Shown piece after piece: positions 51,131 through 59,664 of a stretch of DNA of 64,000 nucleotides. Below the pieces are notes generated by a model that saw nothing but the letters and a program-made list of their open reading frames with translations, was not told the origin of the DNA and did no database searches. The stretch covers positions 62,001 through 126,000 of the forward strand of contig JACKLV010000008.1 of the NCBI GenBank assembly GCA_024235755.1, written 5' to 3'. Each line of letters begins with the position of its first letter. The first letter of the stretch is position 1. The position numbers and the translations under genes are program-made. This DNA comes from Burkholderiales bacterium. GTDB lineage: Bacteria; Pseudomonadota; Gammaproteobacteria; Burkholderiales; Nitrosomonadaceae.

Positions 51131-52599
51131 GTCTGAATACGGAATGTTAATACGGCATCACCCTTGGCGGGTAATTCAATGCGCCATTCAACCGTGTTAG
51201 CGGTTGTCTTCAGGTGCGGATGCGATTCGGACAGCATACGCCAGTCGCCGGGTACGGGCTCGCGGACGATTACCGTGACGGTTTCCTTTTTTGCGTTACT
51301 GAACGTGATCTGATGTGCCGTTTCGAATTGCCGGGTATCCGGGTCAGGCGACGGAAGCTTTTTAAAGTCGACCTGCTTCTTCTCTGCTGTAATATCGAAC
51401 GCCTGTCCCAACTTTAGCCGTACCACCGCATTCCCGGGTGTGTGGTTGAATGTGTCTTCGCCGATAAAATGCAAATCGCTATGTTGATCTTGCTTGTAGG
51501 CGCGTAGGATGCCGGCCGGTAACGGTACGCCGAGTTCGCCGCCGCTGTTGCGGAAATTAATAAAAACGTCCACTGACTGCTTTTGTTCGGCATAGCGATA
51601 ATGGCCTGCGTAATAATGGCTTTGTCCTGTCAAAATAAACTGTTTTTCGACTGGGATTGCGTGCGCGGACATAAAGGCGATTTGCTGGCTTTGATTGTCG
51701 CGTAACGTGGTTTTAACCGGAAGCGGGTAGCGGTGCAGTTCAAAATGTGGTGTGCTGTCGATATTGACAGCCGCCGCGCTCATGACTTCAAGTTCCCGGT
51801 TAAACTGTTTCGCTGCGGGGCGGCTGGCGGGTCGTACCTGATTGATTTCGCCGGCAATCAATTGAACTTTGGCCTGGTGATAATCGATGCCGCTCAGATT
51901 GGTGAGCGTGGCCATACCTGTCAGACTGGCCAGTTGTTCCTGTTGATCGAGTTCTAATATATAATCAGCCTGCCACGAAAGCCCATGGCTTAAGTAAGTT
52001 AGCTGCAATGGCTGTGGTTTATCTTGCTGTGTTATGCGATTATCCAAGACGGCTGTCATTGCCGGTTTGGTGCGCAAGTCATCGGGAATTTCAGAAAATG
52101 CCAGACGCCCGGGCATACCGGTCTCAATACGGTCAGAAAATTTAAGGATGATGCCGCCGTTGGTTGTCAGCACTGTAGCCGTTTCTCGGTGTTCCTCACC
52201 GGTAGTCGGATTTGAACGAATGACAGTGACCGGCTTGCCAGTATGGCTTTCCAGTAATTGCTGGGGTGTCAGCAAGTTTAGGTTAAAGTACTGCGCGACA
52301 GTCTGTAGTTGTCCTGGTTGTATTAAATGACTTATCCAGGCGGTCTGTGGTTTGATTTTGGCAGCAATTTCCTGCCACACCAGATGATTGACTCCATGTC
52401 GCAGCATGATCTGGCGGGTATCCTTAATCAGCGCGAGGTCATGCTGATAGAGTGAAAGCGTTATTTCCGTCTGGTCGTCACGGGTTGTAGTTGTCTCAGC
52501 AGCGGCAAATGCGGGTTGCAAACCGACGGCGTTTGCCGTGATCAGACTGGATAATGTAATGACGTAAATGACTATACGGCAGGCGAGGGTTTTTGCCAT
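51121..52599 (-). CDS. Secreted DUF4139 protein
   Basis: 492 residues. The N-terminal signal peptide has a hydrophobic core to about residue 30, cleaved near AFA-AA. DUF4139 features: SLYQHDLALIKDTRQIML near the N-terminus, a long central beta-rich region with LSHGLSWQADYILELDQ and ATLTNLSGIDYHQAKVQLIAGEINQ, then PAGILRAYKQD and a C-terminal ETVTVIVREPVPGDWRM beta domain. The family is exported and uncharacterised. No operon partner; the coiled-coil gene ends 113 bp upstream. Confidence 0.88.
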   Translation of the reverse strand: MAKTLACRIVIYVITLSSLITANAVGLQPAFAAAETTTTRDDQTEITLSLYQHDLALIKDTRQIMLRHGVNHLVWQEIAAKIKPQTAWISHLIQPGQLQTVAQYFNLNLLTPQQLLESHTGKPVTVIRSNPTTGEEHRETATVLTTNGGIILKFSDRIETGMPGRLAFSEIPDDLRTKPAMTAVLDNRITQQDKPQPLQLTYLSHGLSWQADYILELDQQEQLASLTGMATLTNLSGIDYHQAKVQLIAGEINQVRPASRPAAKQFNRELEVMSAAAVNIDSTPHFELHRYPLPVKTTLRDNQSQQIAFMSAHAIPVEKQFILTGQSHYYAGHYRYAEQKQSVDVFINFRNSGGELGVPLPAGILRAYKQDQHSDLHFIGEDTFNHTPGNAVVRLKLGQAFDITAEKKQVDFKKLPSPDPDTRQFETAHQITFSNAKKETVTVIVREPVPGDWRMLSESHPHLKTTANTVEWRIELPAKGDAVLTFRIQTTL

Positions 52600-52712
52600 A
52601 ACAGACCTCCTGTTTCAGGTAATTATTGATAGCGGAGGGTGAATGGCTGTGTTGTTATGTGTTGAATATAGCTGGCCCAACCCGCTTAAGACATTGTCAT
52701 TGTAGCAGTGTG

Positions 52713-54731
52713 TCAGGGGTTTCGGGGAGAACGGGTTGTTGCAAGTATGGCGGACGATATCGAATCTTTTTCAGTCGACACAGATACAACGCCTGGTTTT
52801 CCTTGATCAGGTGTTGCGCGGATTGATTGAATGGCGGCATCCGGTGACAGCAGTGGAATTGACGATTGATCTTTGGGGTGCGTGGTTGTAGCCAGTGCGG
52901 CGCGAATTCTTGCTGTGGCCGCTACTGTCGCCTTTTTGTTTTCTTCTGTCCGCGCGATTATCGCTTCGTTAGCCATGCGCTCGACAATTTCGCGTTGTGT
53001 GGCTTCGTCGCGCGCTTTCTCTTCCAGTTCAACTCTTTTGCTGATAATGGCCAGCGTAGCGGATTCGGCTCTGGCCTTGGCTACGGCTGCTTCCGTTGCT
53101 TTGGTTTCCGCTTCCAGCCGGGCGTTGGCTTTGTTGGTAGCGTCAATTTTTGCTTGCGCCCGGGTAACGGCGAGACTGGTGATTTTCTGTTCGGTTTCCA
53201 AACGTTCTGCCGCCGCGCGTTTTGCTTCCGCCATAGCCTGAATGCGCAGTTCGGCATCCGCAAGCAGGCGTTGCTCGGCCTCAGTTCTGGCGTTGGCTTC
53301 TTCGGCAGCTCTAAGGTCTGCGCTGGCTCTGGCTTGCGCAATTTCCCGGGCATGTTTTTCAGCTGCTGCTTTTTTTTCGGCCGCCTCTTTGGCGGCGATG
53401 TCAGCTTGTATACGGGCCTGTGCTTCAGCGGTAGCCTGCTTGCAAGCTTCAAGGCGTGCCTGAGCGATTAGCGCTGCTTCAGTTTCTGCTGCCTTGTTCT
53501 GTTCTGCGGCTGCGCGCGCTTCGCGTTCGAGGTTCAGTTTGGCTTCGGCTGCGGCCTTTGCTTCCAGTTCGAACCGTAAGCGCTGATTTTGTTCTTCCAG
53601 CGCCTGGGATTCGAATTGGGTTCGTGCTTGAATGGCTTCAGCAGTTTCCGATTCTTTCTGCACTATTGACTCAGAAATTATCGCTGCGGCTGCCTCGGTT
53701 TCTTTTTTCTTTCGTGCAGCCTGCGCCGCTTCCTTATCTTTTAGCGCGCGTTGTTGCGCGGCTTCGGCCGCTTGAGATTCTTCCCGTTCTTTTTCCTGCG
53801 CAACGCGTGTAGCATCGGATTCTATCCGTAATCGGGCTTCAGCTGCTTGCTTGGCATTGGTTTCCGTTTCTAGACGTTTGGCAATCTGTTGCTGAATTTC
53901 GGCTTCCATGCGTACACGCTGTTGTATCTCCGCCAGCTCTTTTTGTTCGGCATCGGCATTTGCTCTGGCCAATGCAAGCCGCTTTTCGCTTTCGCGGATT
54001 TTTGCTTCCGCAATTTCCTTGGCCCGGTTCTCGGCTTCGATTACGGCCAGTGCGGTTTGACGTGCTTCTTCTGCTTTTTCTGAGCTGTTCCTAGCGGTTT
54101 CTGCTGCTTTTTTTTCAGCGCGTAATTGCGCGTCCGTTTTGTCGAGTGCGGCTGCCGCCTGGCGGACCCGTTCACGGGCTTCTTCGACGATTGCAGATTC
54201 TGACCTAAGCCGGGTATGCAAAATCACAGCCAATTCTTTTTCGGCTTTAGTTTTTTCTTCGGCGAGTTGCCGTGCCTGGATTTCCTTTTGTCTGTTTGCT
54301 CTGGCTTCATTCAAAGCTAACATTTCAGCCTGTGCGCATGCCCGGGCTTCTTCGGTTGCCTCTGTTTCGGCTTTTAGCCGTTCTTCCGCGGCAGCGCGTG
54401 CTTTCGCTTCAGCTCTAGCCCTTGCCTCAGCGGCCACTCTGGCTTTTGTTTCAATTTCCAGTCTTTTTTGCGCAGCTTTGATGGCGTGGTCTTCCGCGTT
54501 TAGGCGCCCATGATGCTCATGTCTGAGTCGGTGTTCGATATCGGCCAGCGTCATATCATCGTTTGTCGCCGATTGATATGAGTGCAACGTGTCGGATTGT
54601 TGGGGCGAGTGTTCTGGTAAATCCAGAAAATACAGATCACTATCGGCTGCATCAGCAATGGTTGCGCCGGAAGTTTCGTCCGCCGATGATTTTTTTCGCA
54701 ATGATTGAATTAACCGGGATTTGAATGTCAT
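52713..54731 (-). CDS. Very long Ala/Glu/Arg-rich coiled-coil protein
   Basis: 672 residues from the ATG at 54731, with AGG about 11 bp upstream; a GTG 12 bp earlier is less likely. After about 75 residues of mixed sequence (MTFKSRLIQSLRKKSSADE, DSDLYFLDLPEHSPQ) the protein is almost entirely repetitive helix built on AEAxARAxAExRLKxExxA-type units up to about residue 620, ending in a short Ser/Pro tail. No signal peptide, membrane segment or Cys-based motif was seen. The low complexity resembles TolA or intermediate-filament-like rods rather than a defined family. It lies 263 bp after fliR; a structural or polar-organising role is guesswork. Confidence 0.72.
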   Translation of the reverse strand: MTFKSRLIQSLRKKSSADETSGATIADAADSDLYFLDLPEHSPQQSDTLHSYQSATNDDMTLADIEHRLRHEHHGRLNAEDHAIKAAQKRLEIETKARVAAEARARAEAKARAAAEERLKAETEATEEARACAQAEMLALNEARANRQKEIQARQLAEEKTKAEKELAVILHTRLRSESAIVEEARERVRQAAAALDKTDAQLRAEKKAAETARNSSEKAEEARQTALAVIEAENRAKEIAEAKIRESEKRLALARANADAEQKELAEIQQRVRMEAEIQQQIAKRLETETNAKQAAEARLRIESDATRVAQEKEREESQAAEAAQQRALKDKEAAQAARKKKETEAAAAIISESIVQKESETAEAIQARTQFESQALEEQNQRLRFELEAKAAAEAKLNLEREARAAAEQNKAAETEAALIAQARLEACKQATAEAQARIQADIAAKEAAEKKAAAEKHAREIAQARASADLRAAEEANARTEAEQRLLADAELRIQAMAEAKRAAAERLETEQKITSLAVTRAQAKIDATNKANARLEAETKATEAAVAKARAESATLAIISKRVELEEKARDEATQREIVERMANEAIIARTEENKKATVAATARIRAALATTTHPKDQSSIPLLSPDAAIQSIRATPDQGKPGVVSVSTEKDSISSAILATTRSPRNP

Positions 54732-54994
54732 GTTTTGCTGCACCTGATAAATACCGCATAACCCTTGTTTAGCTGTCGATAAACATTTTGGGTTAGAGAC
54801 CGATCTTAAACAGCCTTGTCTTTTTCTGGTTTTTTATAACCCGCTCATTTGGTATGCTATTAAATAACAGCATTTTATCATTTTTTAGAAAAATGACTTT
54901 TTGGATAAGCGACGAATTAAAGCCTATTTCTAGTTTGGTGAATAATCAATGAAGTCCGTCGAATTCTATGGATTGGCTGTATTTTGCGTAAAAG

Positions 54995-55792
54995 TCAGGG
55001 TAGAGCGATGCCAGGCAGGTTGACCAGGCTTGACATGAATTCGAATCCGCTGTGAATTAGCGATTCAAGTACTGGCGTATAAAAAATGATGCTCAGCGCG
55101 AGCATCAGAAAGCCGATCGATAGTGTAATCGGGAAGCCCACTGCAAAAATGTTCAGCTGTGGTGCCGCGCGGGTCAGAATGCCTAGTGCCAGGTTGGTAA
55201 TCAGTAACGCAGTCAGTACCGGTAGGGCAAGTTGAAGACCTGATTTGAAAATTTCTCCGCCCCATTCAGCCAGCAGGTTGAACGAGAGTGTAGAAATACC
55301 ATCAGTACCGATCGGTAGCGCATTAAAGCTTTGCGCGATCAGGGCAATCATGAGTAAGTGGCCGTCAATGGCCAGAAACGCCAGACTTGCAATAATACCT
55401 AAGAATCGCCCTATCAAGGCCACCTGTCCTGAACTTTGAGGGTCAAAAAAAATGGCAAAAGCGAGCCCCATTTGCAGTCCTATGAGTTCACCCGCCATTT
55501 CGACGGCGACAAAGACGATACGCATGACAAGCCCGATTGCAGCGCCAATAATCATTTGCTGAATCAAAATCAATAATCCGGTGCCTGAAAAGGGATCCAC
55601 TGACGGGAAGGATTGCTCGATAGTCGGTGCAACCAATATCGTAATCAGTACGGCGAGTCCTATTTTGACTCTGACTGGCACACTGGGATTGCCAAGTATG
55701 GGCGCACTGGCGATTAAGGCAAGAATCCGGAACAGCGGCCATATGAATGCCGCCATGACGGCATTCAGTTCAGCGCTGGTGATGCTGATCAT
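54995..55792 (-). CDS. fliR: Flagellar export gate protein FliR
   Basis: 265 residues with six hydrophobic helices. FRILALIASAPILGNPSVPVRVKIGLA at the N-terminus and MEMAGELIGLQMGLAFAIFFDP are hallmarks of the type III export gate subunit. It is the last gene of fliLMNOPQR, with a 52-bp gap from fliQ. flhB and flhA are not in view. Confidence 0.96.
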   Translation of the reverse strand: MISITSAELNAVMAAFIWPLFRILALIASAPILGNPSVPVRVKIGLAVLITILVAPTIEQSFPSVDPFSGTGLLILIQQMIIGAAIGLVMRIVFVAVEMAGELIGLQMGLAFAIFFDPQSSGQVALIGRFLGIIASLAFLAIDGHLLMIALIAQSFNALPIGTDGISTLSFNLLAEWGGEIFKSGLQLALPVLTALLITNLALGILTRAAPQLNIFAVGFPITLSIGFLMLALSIIFYTPVLESLIHSGFEFMSSLVNLPGIALP

Positions 55793-55844
55793 GTGTCAGC
55801 TTTTGTGTGTTTTGCATTTAATGGGCGGACGTCGTTGCAATCGA

Positions 55845-56117
55845 TTAACTGACGGCTAGCCAGGGGATGCTGGTGAATAAGCGATGCATGTAATCGGTCA
55901 TGACGCTGAGCATCCAGGGCCCAGCAATAGCCATCACTAGAAACATGACCAGCAGTTTTGGTATGAAAGACAATGTCATTTCATTGATTTGCGTTGCAGC
56001 CTGAAAGATACTGACAATCAAACCCGTAATCAGCGCGGTCAATAACAACGGGGCGGAGATCATGAAAGTGATTTCAAGTGCTTGCCGGCCAATGGTCATC
56101 GCATTTTCTGGCGTCAT
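55845..56117 (-). CDS. fliQ: Flagellar export gate protein FliQ
   Basis: 90 residues, two transmembrane helices (about 15-40 and 52-75) with the conserved IVSIFQAATQINEMTLSFIPK between them. Forms the export channel with FliP and FliR. It lies 18 bp from fliP. Confidence 0.97.
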   Translation of the reverse strand: MTPENAMTIGRQALEITFMISAPLLLTALITGLIVSIFQAATQINEMTLSFIPKLLVMFLVMAIAGPWMLSVMTDYMHRLFTSIPWLAVS

Positions 56118-56135
56118 GATTTTTCCTTTTATCGG

Positions 56136-56894
56136 TCAGGTGAAAAAACTTTGTGTCAGCGATCCAATCAATAGATGCCAGCCGTCCACCAGAACAAATA
56201 GCATAAGCTTGAACGGCAGAGAGATAATCATCGGCGATAGCATCATCATACCCATGGACATCAGTACGCTGGCAACGACCATGTCTATGATGAGAAACGG
56301 AATAAAGATAATAAAGCCGATCTGAAACGCTGTTTTTAGTTCGCTGGTGATATAAGCCGGCACCAGTATCTTGAGCGGTACTTGGTCCGGGGATTCAAGA
56401 TCGTCATGATCGGTAATTTGTACGAACAGCGCCAGATCGCTTTCCCGGGTCTGATGCAGCATAAAAGTGCGCAGTGGACCGCTGGCTATATCGGCTGCTT
56501 CCATGATATCGATTTTGTCTTCCGAAAATGGCAAATACGCTTCGTTATACACACGATCGATCACGGGAGACATAATGAAAAATGACAGGAACAGAGCGAT
56601 TCCGATCAATACCTGATTGGGTGGGGAAGATTGCGTACCCAGTGCCATCCGTAGCAATGAAAGGACGATAATAATGCGTGTAAAACTTGACATCATGAGC
56701 ACAACTGCCGGAATAAACGTCAGCGATGTGAGCAGTATCAATGCCTGCAGGCTGAGCGTGTAAGTCGAACCGCCATCGGGTGCAGGTGTGCTGGTAAATG
56801 CCGGGAAGCCGGATTGCTGTGCCAAAGCCGGCGCGGCAAAACAGCCTGAGAAAAGGATGACCAGTTTTAGAAGTGTTTGCAGATAATGTCGCAT
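56136..56894 (-). CDS. fliP: Flagellar export gate protein FliP
   Basis: 252 residues. A cleavable signal peptide (ending about CFAAPALAQ) is followed by four helices. Conserved: SLQALILLTSLTFIPAVVLMMSSFTRI, LGTQSSPPNQVLIGIALFLSFF, and the ending LPFKLMLFVLVDGWHLL. The pore-forming subunit of the flagellar type III secretion gate. Confidence 0.98.
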   Translation of the reverse strand: MRHYLQTLLKLVILFSGCFAAPALAQQSGFPAFTSTPAPDGGSTYTLSLQALILLTSLTFIPAVVLMMSSFTRIIIVLSLLRMALGTQSSPPNQVLIGIALFLSFFIMSPVIDRVYNEAYLPFSEDKIDIMEAADIASGPLRTFMLHQTRESDLALFVQITDHDDLESPDQVPLKILVPAYITSELKTAFQIGFIIFIPFLIIDMVVASVLMSMGMMMLSPMIISLPFKLMLFVLVDGWHLLIGSLTQSFFT

Positions 56895-56950
56895 TCTGGT
56901 TCAATAATTTAAGTGATTAAACTGAAAATCAGTAGCAAAAATCTTTTAAG

Positions 56951-57385
56951 TTAAGGTTTGTTGTCACTGATACTGTTTTTTAATACTTCTGAGAACTGTT
57001 CGCCTGATTTCTCCGTTACCTGGCCGGTTGCATGCAATGACGTTTTTTCCATGCTGTGAAGTGTGTTGATTTGGCCGGGTGTAACACCGAGTACCAGATG
57101 TGTTTCTCCGATTTCGACTATCACCACGCGTTCCCGCTGACCGATGCTGGCTGCGGCGACGATTTTTATGTGACCTGTGGCGGTTGCCGGAATATTGGCA
57201 AAACGCTTAAGCAACCATGCCACAATCAAAATAATCGCCAGTACCAGCAGCAAGCCAGTAATCATCTTCGTAATGCTTTCGGCTGCGATAACAGATTCCG
57301 GTTGAATCGGGTTTCTTGGTTCCGCTTCAGCGAAAACCGCTAGTGGACAGGTGAGTAGCAGAAATAGGCAGAAATGTTTCAACAT
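56951..57385 (-). CDS. fliO: Flagellar biosynthesis protein FliO
   Basis: 144 residues. Signal peptide-like N-terminus, one transmembrane helix at about 38-58 (ITGLLLVLAIILIVAWLLKRF), then a soluble domain with AAASIGQRERVVIVEIGETHLVLGVTPGQIN, diagnostic for FliO. It assists FliP ring assembly. Between fliN and fliP, as expected. Confidence 0.94.
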   Translation of the reverse strand: MLKHFCLFLLLTCPLAVFAEAEPRNPIQPESVIAAESITKMITGLLLVLAIILIVAWLLKRFANIPATATGHIKIVAAASIGQRERVVIVEIGETHLVLGVTPGQINTLHSMEKTSLHATGQVTEKSGEQFSEVLKNSISDNKP

Positions 57386-57399
57386 GACAGATGATCGAG

Positions 57400-57924
57400 T
57401 TATCGATTGAGTTTGCGAATTCTTTCACTAGGCGTAATGATGTCGGTGAGTCGGATACCGAATTTGTCGTTCACGACCACAACTTCTCCCTGGGCGATCA
57501 GGCATCCGTTAACGAGAACATCCATCGGTTCGCCCGCGAGTCCGTCTAATTCAACAACCGATCCTTGCGCCAGCTGCAGTAAATTCTTGATCGCGATTTT
57601 GGTGCGGCCAAGCTCCACTGTCAGCTGAACCGGAATATCGAGAATCAGGTCGATATCATTTGACGTGCTAGTTAATACGCCCTCATTGGAAAACTCTTTG
57701 AAAACTGTAGCATTGGCACTCTGTGCACCTGGAAAAGCATCGTTTTCATTATCATCGCCAGCTGTATTTTTAGCCGATTTGGAATCCATGCTGGTACTTG
57801 CTTCTTGCTCAGGCGCCGTTCCGGCGGCGGCAGTATTATCCAAGTTTTGTGTGGCTGCTTCCTGCTCAGCCATCGCCTCTGCCCAGCTGTCCAGTTCGTT
57901 TTGTTCCGTTGTGGTCTCTGTCAT
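57400..57924 (-). CDS. fliN: Flagellar motor switch protein FliN
   Basis: 174 residues. The C-terminal SpoA domain has LILDIPVQLTVELGRTKIAIKNLL and LDGLAGEPMDVLVNGCLIAQGEVVVVNDKFGIRLTDI. The N-terminal about 95 residues are an acidic, Ala/Glu/Asn-rich extension longer than that of E. coli FliN (137 residues total). Part of the C-ring that binds CheY-P with FliM. It is 15 bp after fliM. Confidence 0.96.
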   Translation of the reverse strand: MTETTTEQNELDSWAEAMAEQEAATQNLDNTAAAGTAPEQEASTSMDSKSAKNTAGDDNENDAFPGAQSANATVFKEFSNEGVLTSTSNDIDLILDIPVQLTVELGRTKIAIKNLLQLAQGSVVELDGLAGEPMDVLVNGCLIAQGEVVVVNDKFGIRLTDIITPSERIRKLNR

Positions 57925-57939
57925 TTGGTTCTCCGGTGG

Positions 57940-58917
57940 TTAATCTGCTTCTTTCTGGGAAATCATGGAATTGACTTTGAGCGCGTATTGTCCGTTGATG
58001 ATGCCGTAACGGCATTCCATAACCGGAACGTTGTCAACTTCTGCGATTACGGATTCCGGGATGTCGATCGGCACAACGTCACCGACCTGCATTCCGAGAA
58101 TTTGCTCAAATGTCATTCGGGTCTGACCCAGGTTTGCAACCAATTCAACTTCCGCTCCCTGTATTTGTTTGGACAGCGATCTTACCCATCGTTTGTCAAT
58201 ATCCATTTGTTCACCTTGTAATGCGCTATAAAGTAGGTCACGGATCGGTTCGACCATCGAATAGGGAATACAGACATGAAACTCTCCGCTATTGCCACTG
58301 AGATCAAGATCAAAAGAAACGCACACGACGACCTCGTTGGGTGTAGCAACCGAAGCAAATTGGGGATTCATTTCGGAGCGGATATACTCAAACTGAACCG
58401 GATAAACCGGCTTCCAGGACTTTTCATATTCTTCGAAAACCACATTGAGCAGCCGTTTAATAATGCGCTGCTCCGTTTCGGTAAAGTCGCGTCCCTCGAC
58501 GCGTGTATGGTAGCGGCCATCGCCACCAAACAGATTGTCAATAATCAGGAACACCAGATCCGGTTCGAAAACCATCAAGGCCGACCCACGCAGCGGTTTG
58601 ACATGAATAATGTTCAGATTGGTCGGTACCACGAGGTTACGTACAAATTCACTGAATTTGATTACTTTGACAGGTCCGACCGCAATGTCCACCGTTCTGC
58701 GAATGAAATTAAAAAGCCCGATGCGCAGCAAACGTGCAAAACGTTCATTAATAATCTCAAAGGTGGGCATGCGTCCACGGACAATACGCTCTTGCGTTGC
58801 AAGATTGTATGTCCTGACGCCGGACTCATCATTTTCCTGCTTTTCTTCGTCCTGCTCGCCCGTTGCACTTCTGAGCAGAGCATCGACTTCGTCCTGTGAG
58901 AGAAAATCTTCCGCCAT
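57940..58917 (-). CDS. fliM: Flagellar motor switch protein FliM
   Basis: 325 residues. A short N-terminal EDFLSQDEVDALL segment is the CheY-P binding helix. The middle domain has FEIINERFARLLRIGLFNFIRR and GSALMVFEPDLVFLIIDNLFGG. The C-terminal SpoA domain interacts with FliN. It starts 6 bp after fliL. Confidence 0.97.
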   Translation of the reverse strand: MAEDFLSQDEVDALLRSATGEQDEEKQENDESGVRTYNLATQERIVRGRMPTFEIINERFARLLRIGLFNFIRRTVDIAVGPVKVIKFSEFVRNLVVPTNLNIIHVKPLRGSALMVFEPDLVFLIIDNLFGGDGRYHTRVEGRDFTETEQRIIKRLLNVVFEEYEKSWKPVYPVQFEYIRSEMNPQFASVATPNEVVVCVSFDLDLSGNSGEFHVCIPYSMVEPIRDLLYSALQGEQMDIDKRWVRSLSKQIQGAEVELVANLGQTRMTFEQILGMQVGDVVPIDIPESVIAEVDNVPVMECRYGIINGQYALKVNSMISQKEAD

Positions 58918-58923
58918 TTGGTT

Positions 58924-59397
58924 TTACTGAATAACAAATGAAGTGAATAAAACGTCCATCACCTCTTCACGTAACGTTTCCGAATCCAGTGATTTTTTAA
59001 TTTCTTCGGTTAGTTCCTCACCCAATTGTTTTTTGCCGGCGAGTGTGGAAATATCGTTTGAGGCTTTACTGGTTAACAACAGCAAAATCCGGTTGCGGAT
59101 TTCGGGCATTTGCCGGTCAATCTCTTGAGAAACATCGGTGTCGCGGATTTTTACCGTTAATCCAAGCTGGAGATACTGGTTTCTGTCTTCGGGTTGTAAA
59201 TTAACCGTAAAGATGTCAAGTTCTTTAAATGTGGTTGGTATTTTTTTGGGACGGGCTGGTTCGTACTCATCTTCCTGTTGTCCTTGCATAAAAAACCATG
59301 CGCCACCAGCGCCAGCACCAATAGCTATTATCGAGACCAGTATTATGATGATCAGTCCTTTTTTACCGCTTTTCTTTTCCGCTGTTGTATCTGACAT
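58924..59397 (-). CDS. fliL: Flagellar basal body-associated protein FliL
   Basis: 157 residues from the ATG at 59397, supported by GGAG about 9 bp upstream; a frame to 59460 adds 21 non-family residues. One transmembrane helix (about 15-37, LIIIILVSIIAIGAGAGGAW) is followed by a periplasmic domain with FTVNLQPEDRNQYLQLGLTVKI, MPEIRNRILLLLTSKASND and the C-terminal VLFTSFVIQ. It supports stator function. First gene of the fliLMNOPQR operon. Confidence 0.94.
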   Translation of the reverse strand: MSDTTAEKKSGKKGLIIIILVSIIAIGAGAGGAWFFMQGQQEDEYEPARPKKIPTTFKELDIFTVNLQPEDRNQYLQLGLTVKIRDTDVSQEIDRQMPEIRNRILLLLTSKASNDISTLAGKKQLGEELTEEIKKSLDSETLREEVMDVLFTSFVIQ

Positions 59398-59664
59398 TTC
59401 ATCGCTCCAAAATTGATTGCCTGGCATTATGAAAGATGTCAACAAAGCGTGATATGGCAAATAACAAGGAATTATTGGGTTTTTTTAAGTTACCGGTATC
59501 TTTGGCAGTTACCCTGCAATGCATACGATGTTTTCTCTTTCGGGCATCCTGCCTGCGGATTTCAAAAGCTGGTATTTATGCTAATCTCAATATATCTATT
59601 TGCTTGCGATGCGTAATGACTCGATGACAGCCATGAATAATTGATTAACCGTGGAGAAAGTGCG

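Noticed and set aside
52866..53471. 201-codon frame on the plus strand inside the coiled-coil gene
   Set aside because: It arises because the Ala/Glu-rich codons read on the other strand lack stops; the composition (Cys/Phe/Gly-rich) is not protein-like and the minus-strand frame is much longer.
58276..58899. 207-codon plus-strand frame opposite fliM
   Set aside because: fliM is unambiguous and part of a conserved operon; the opposite frame has no start signal or family features.
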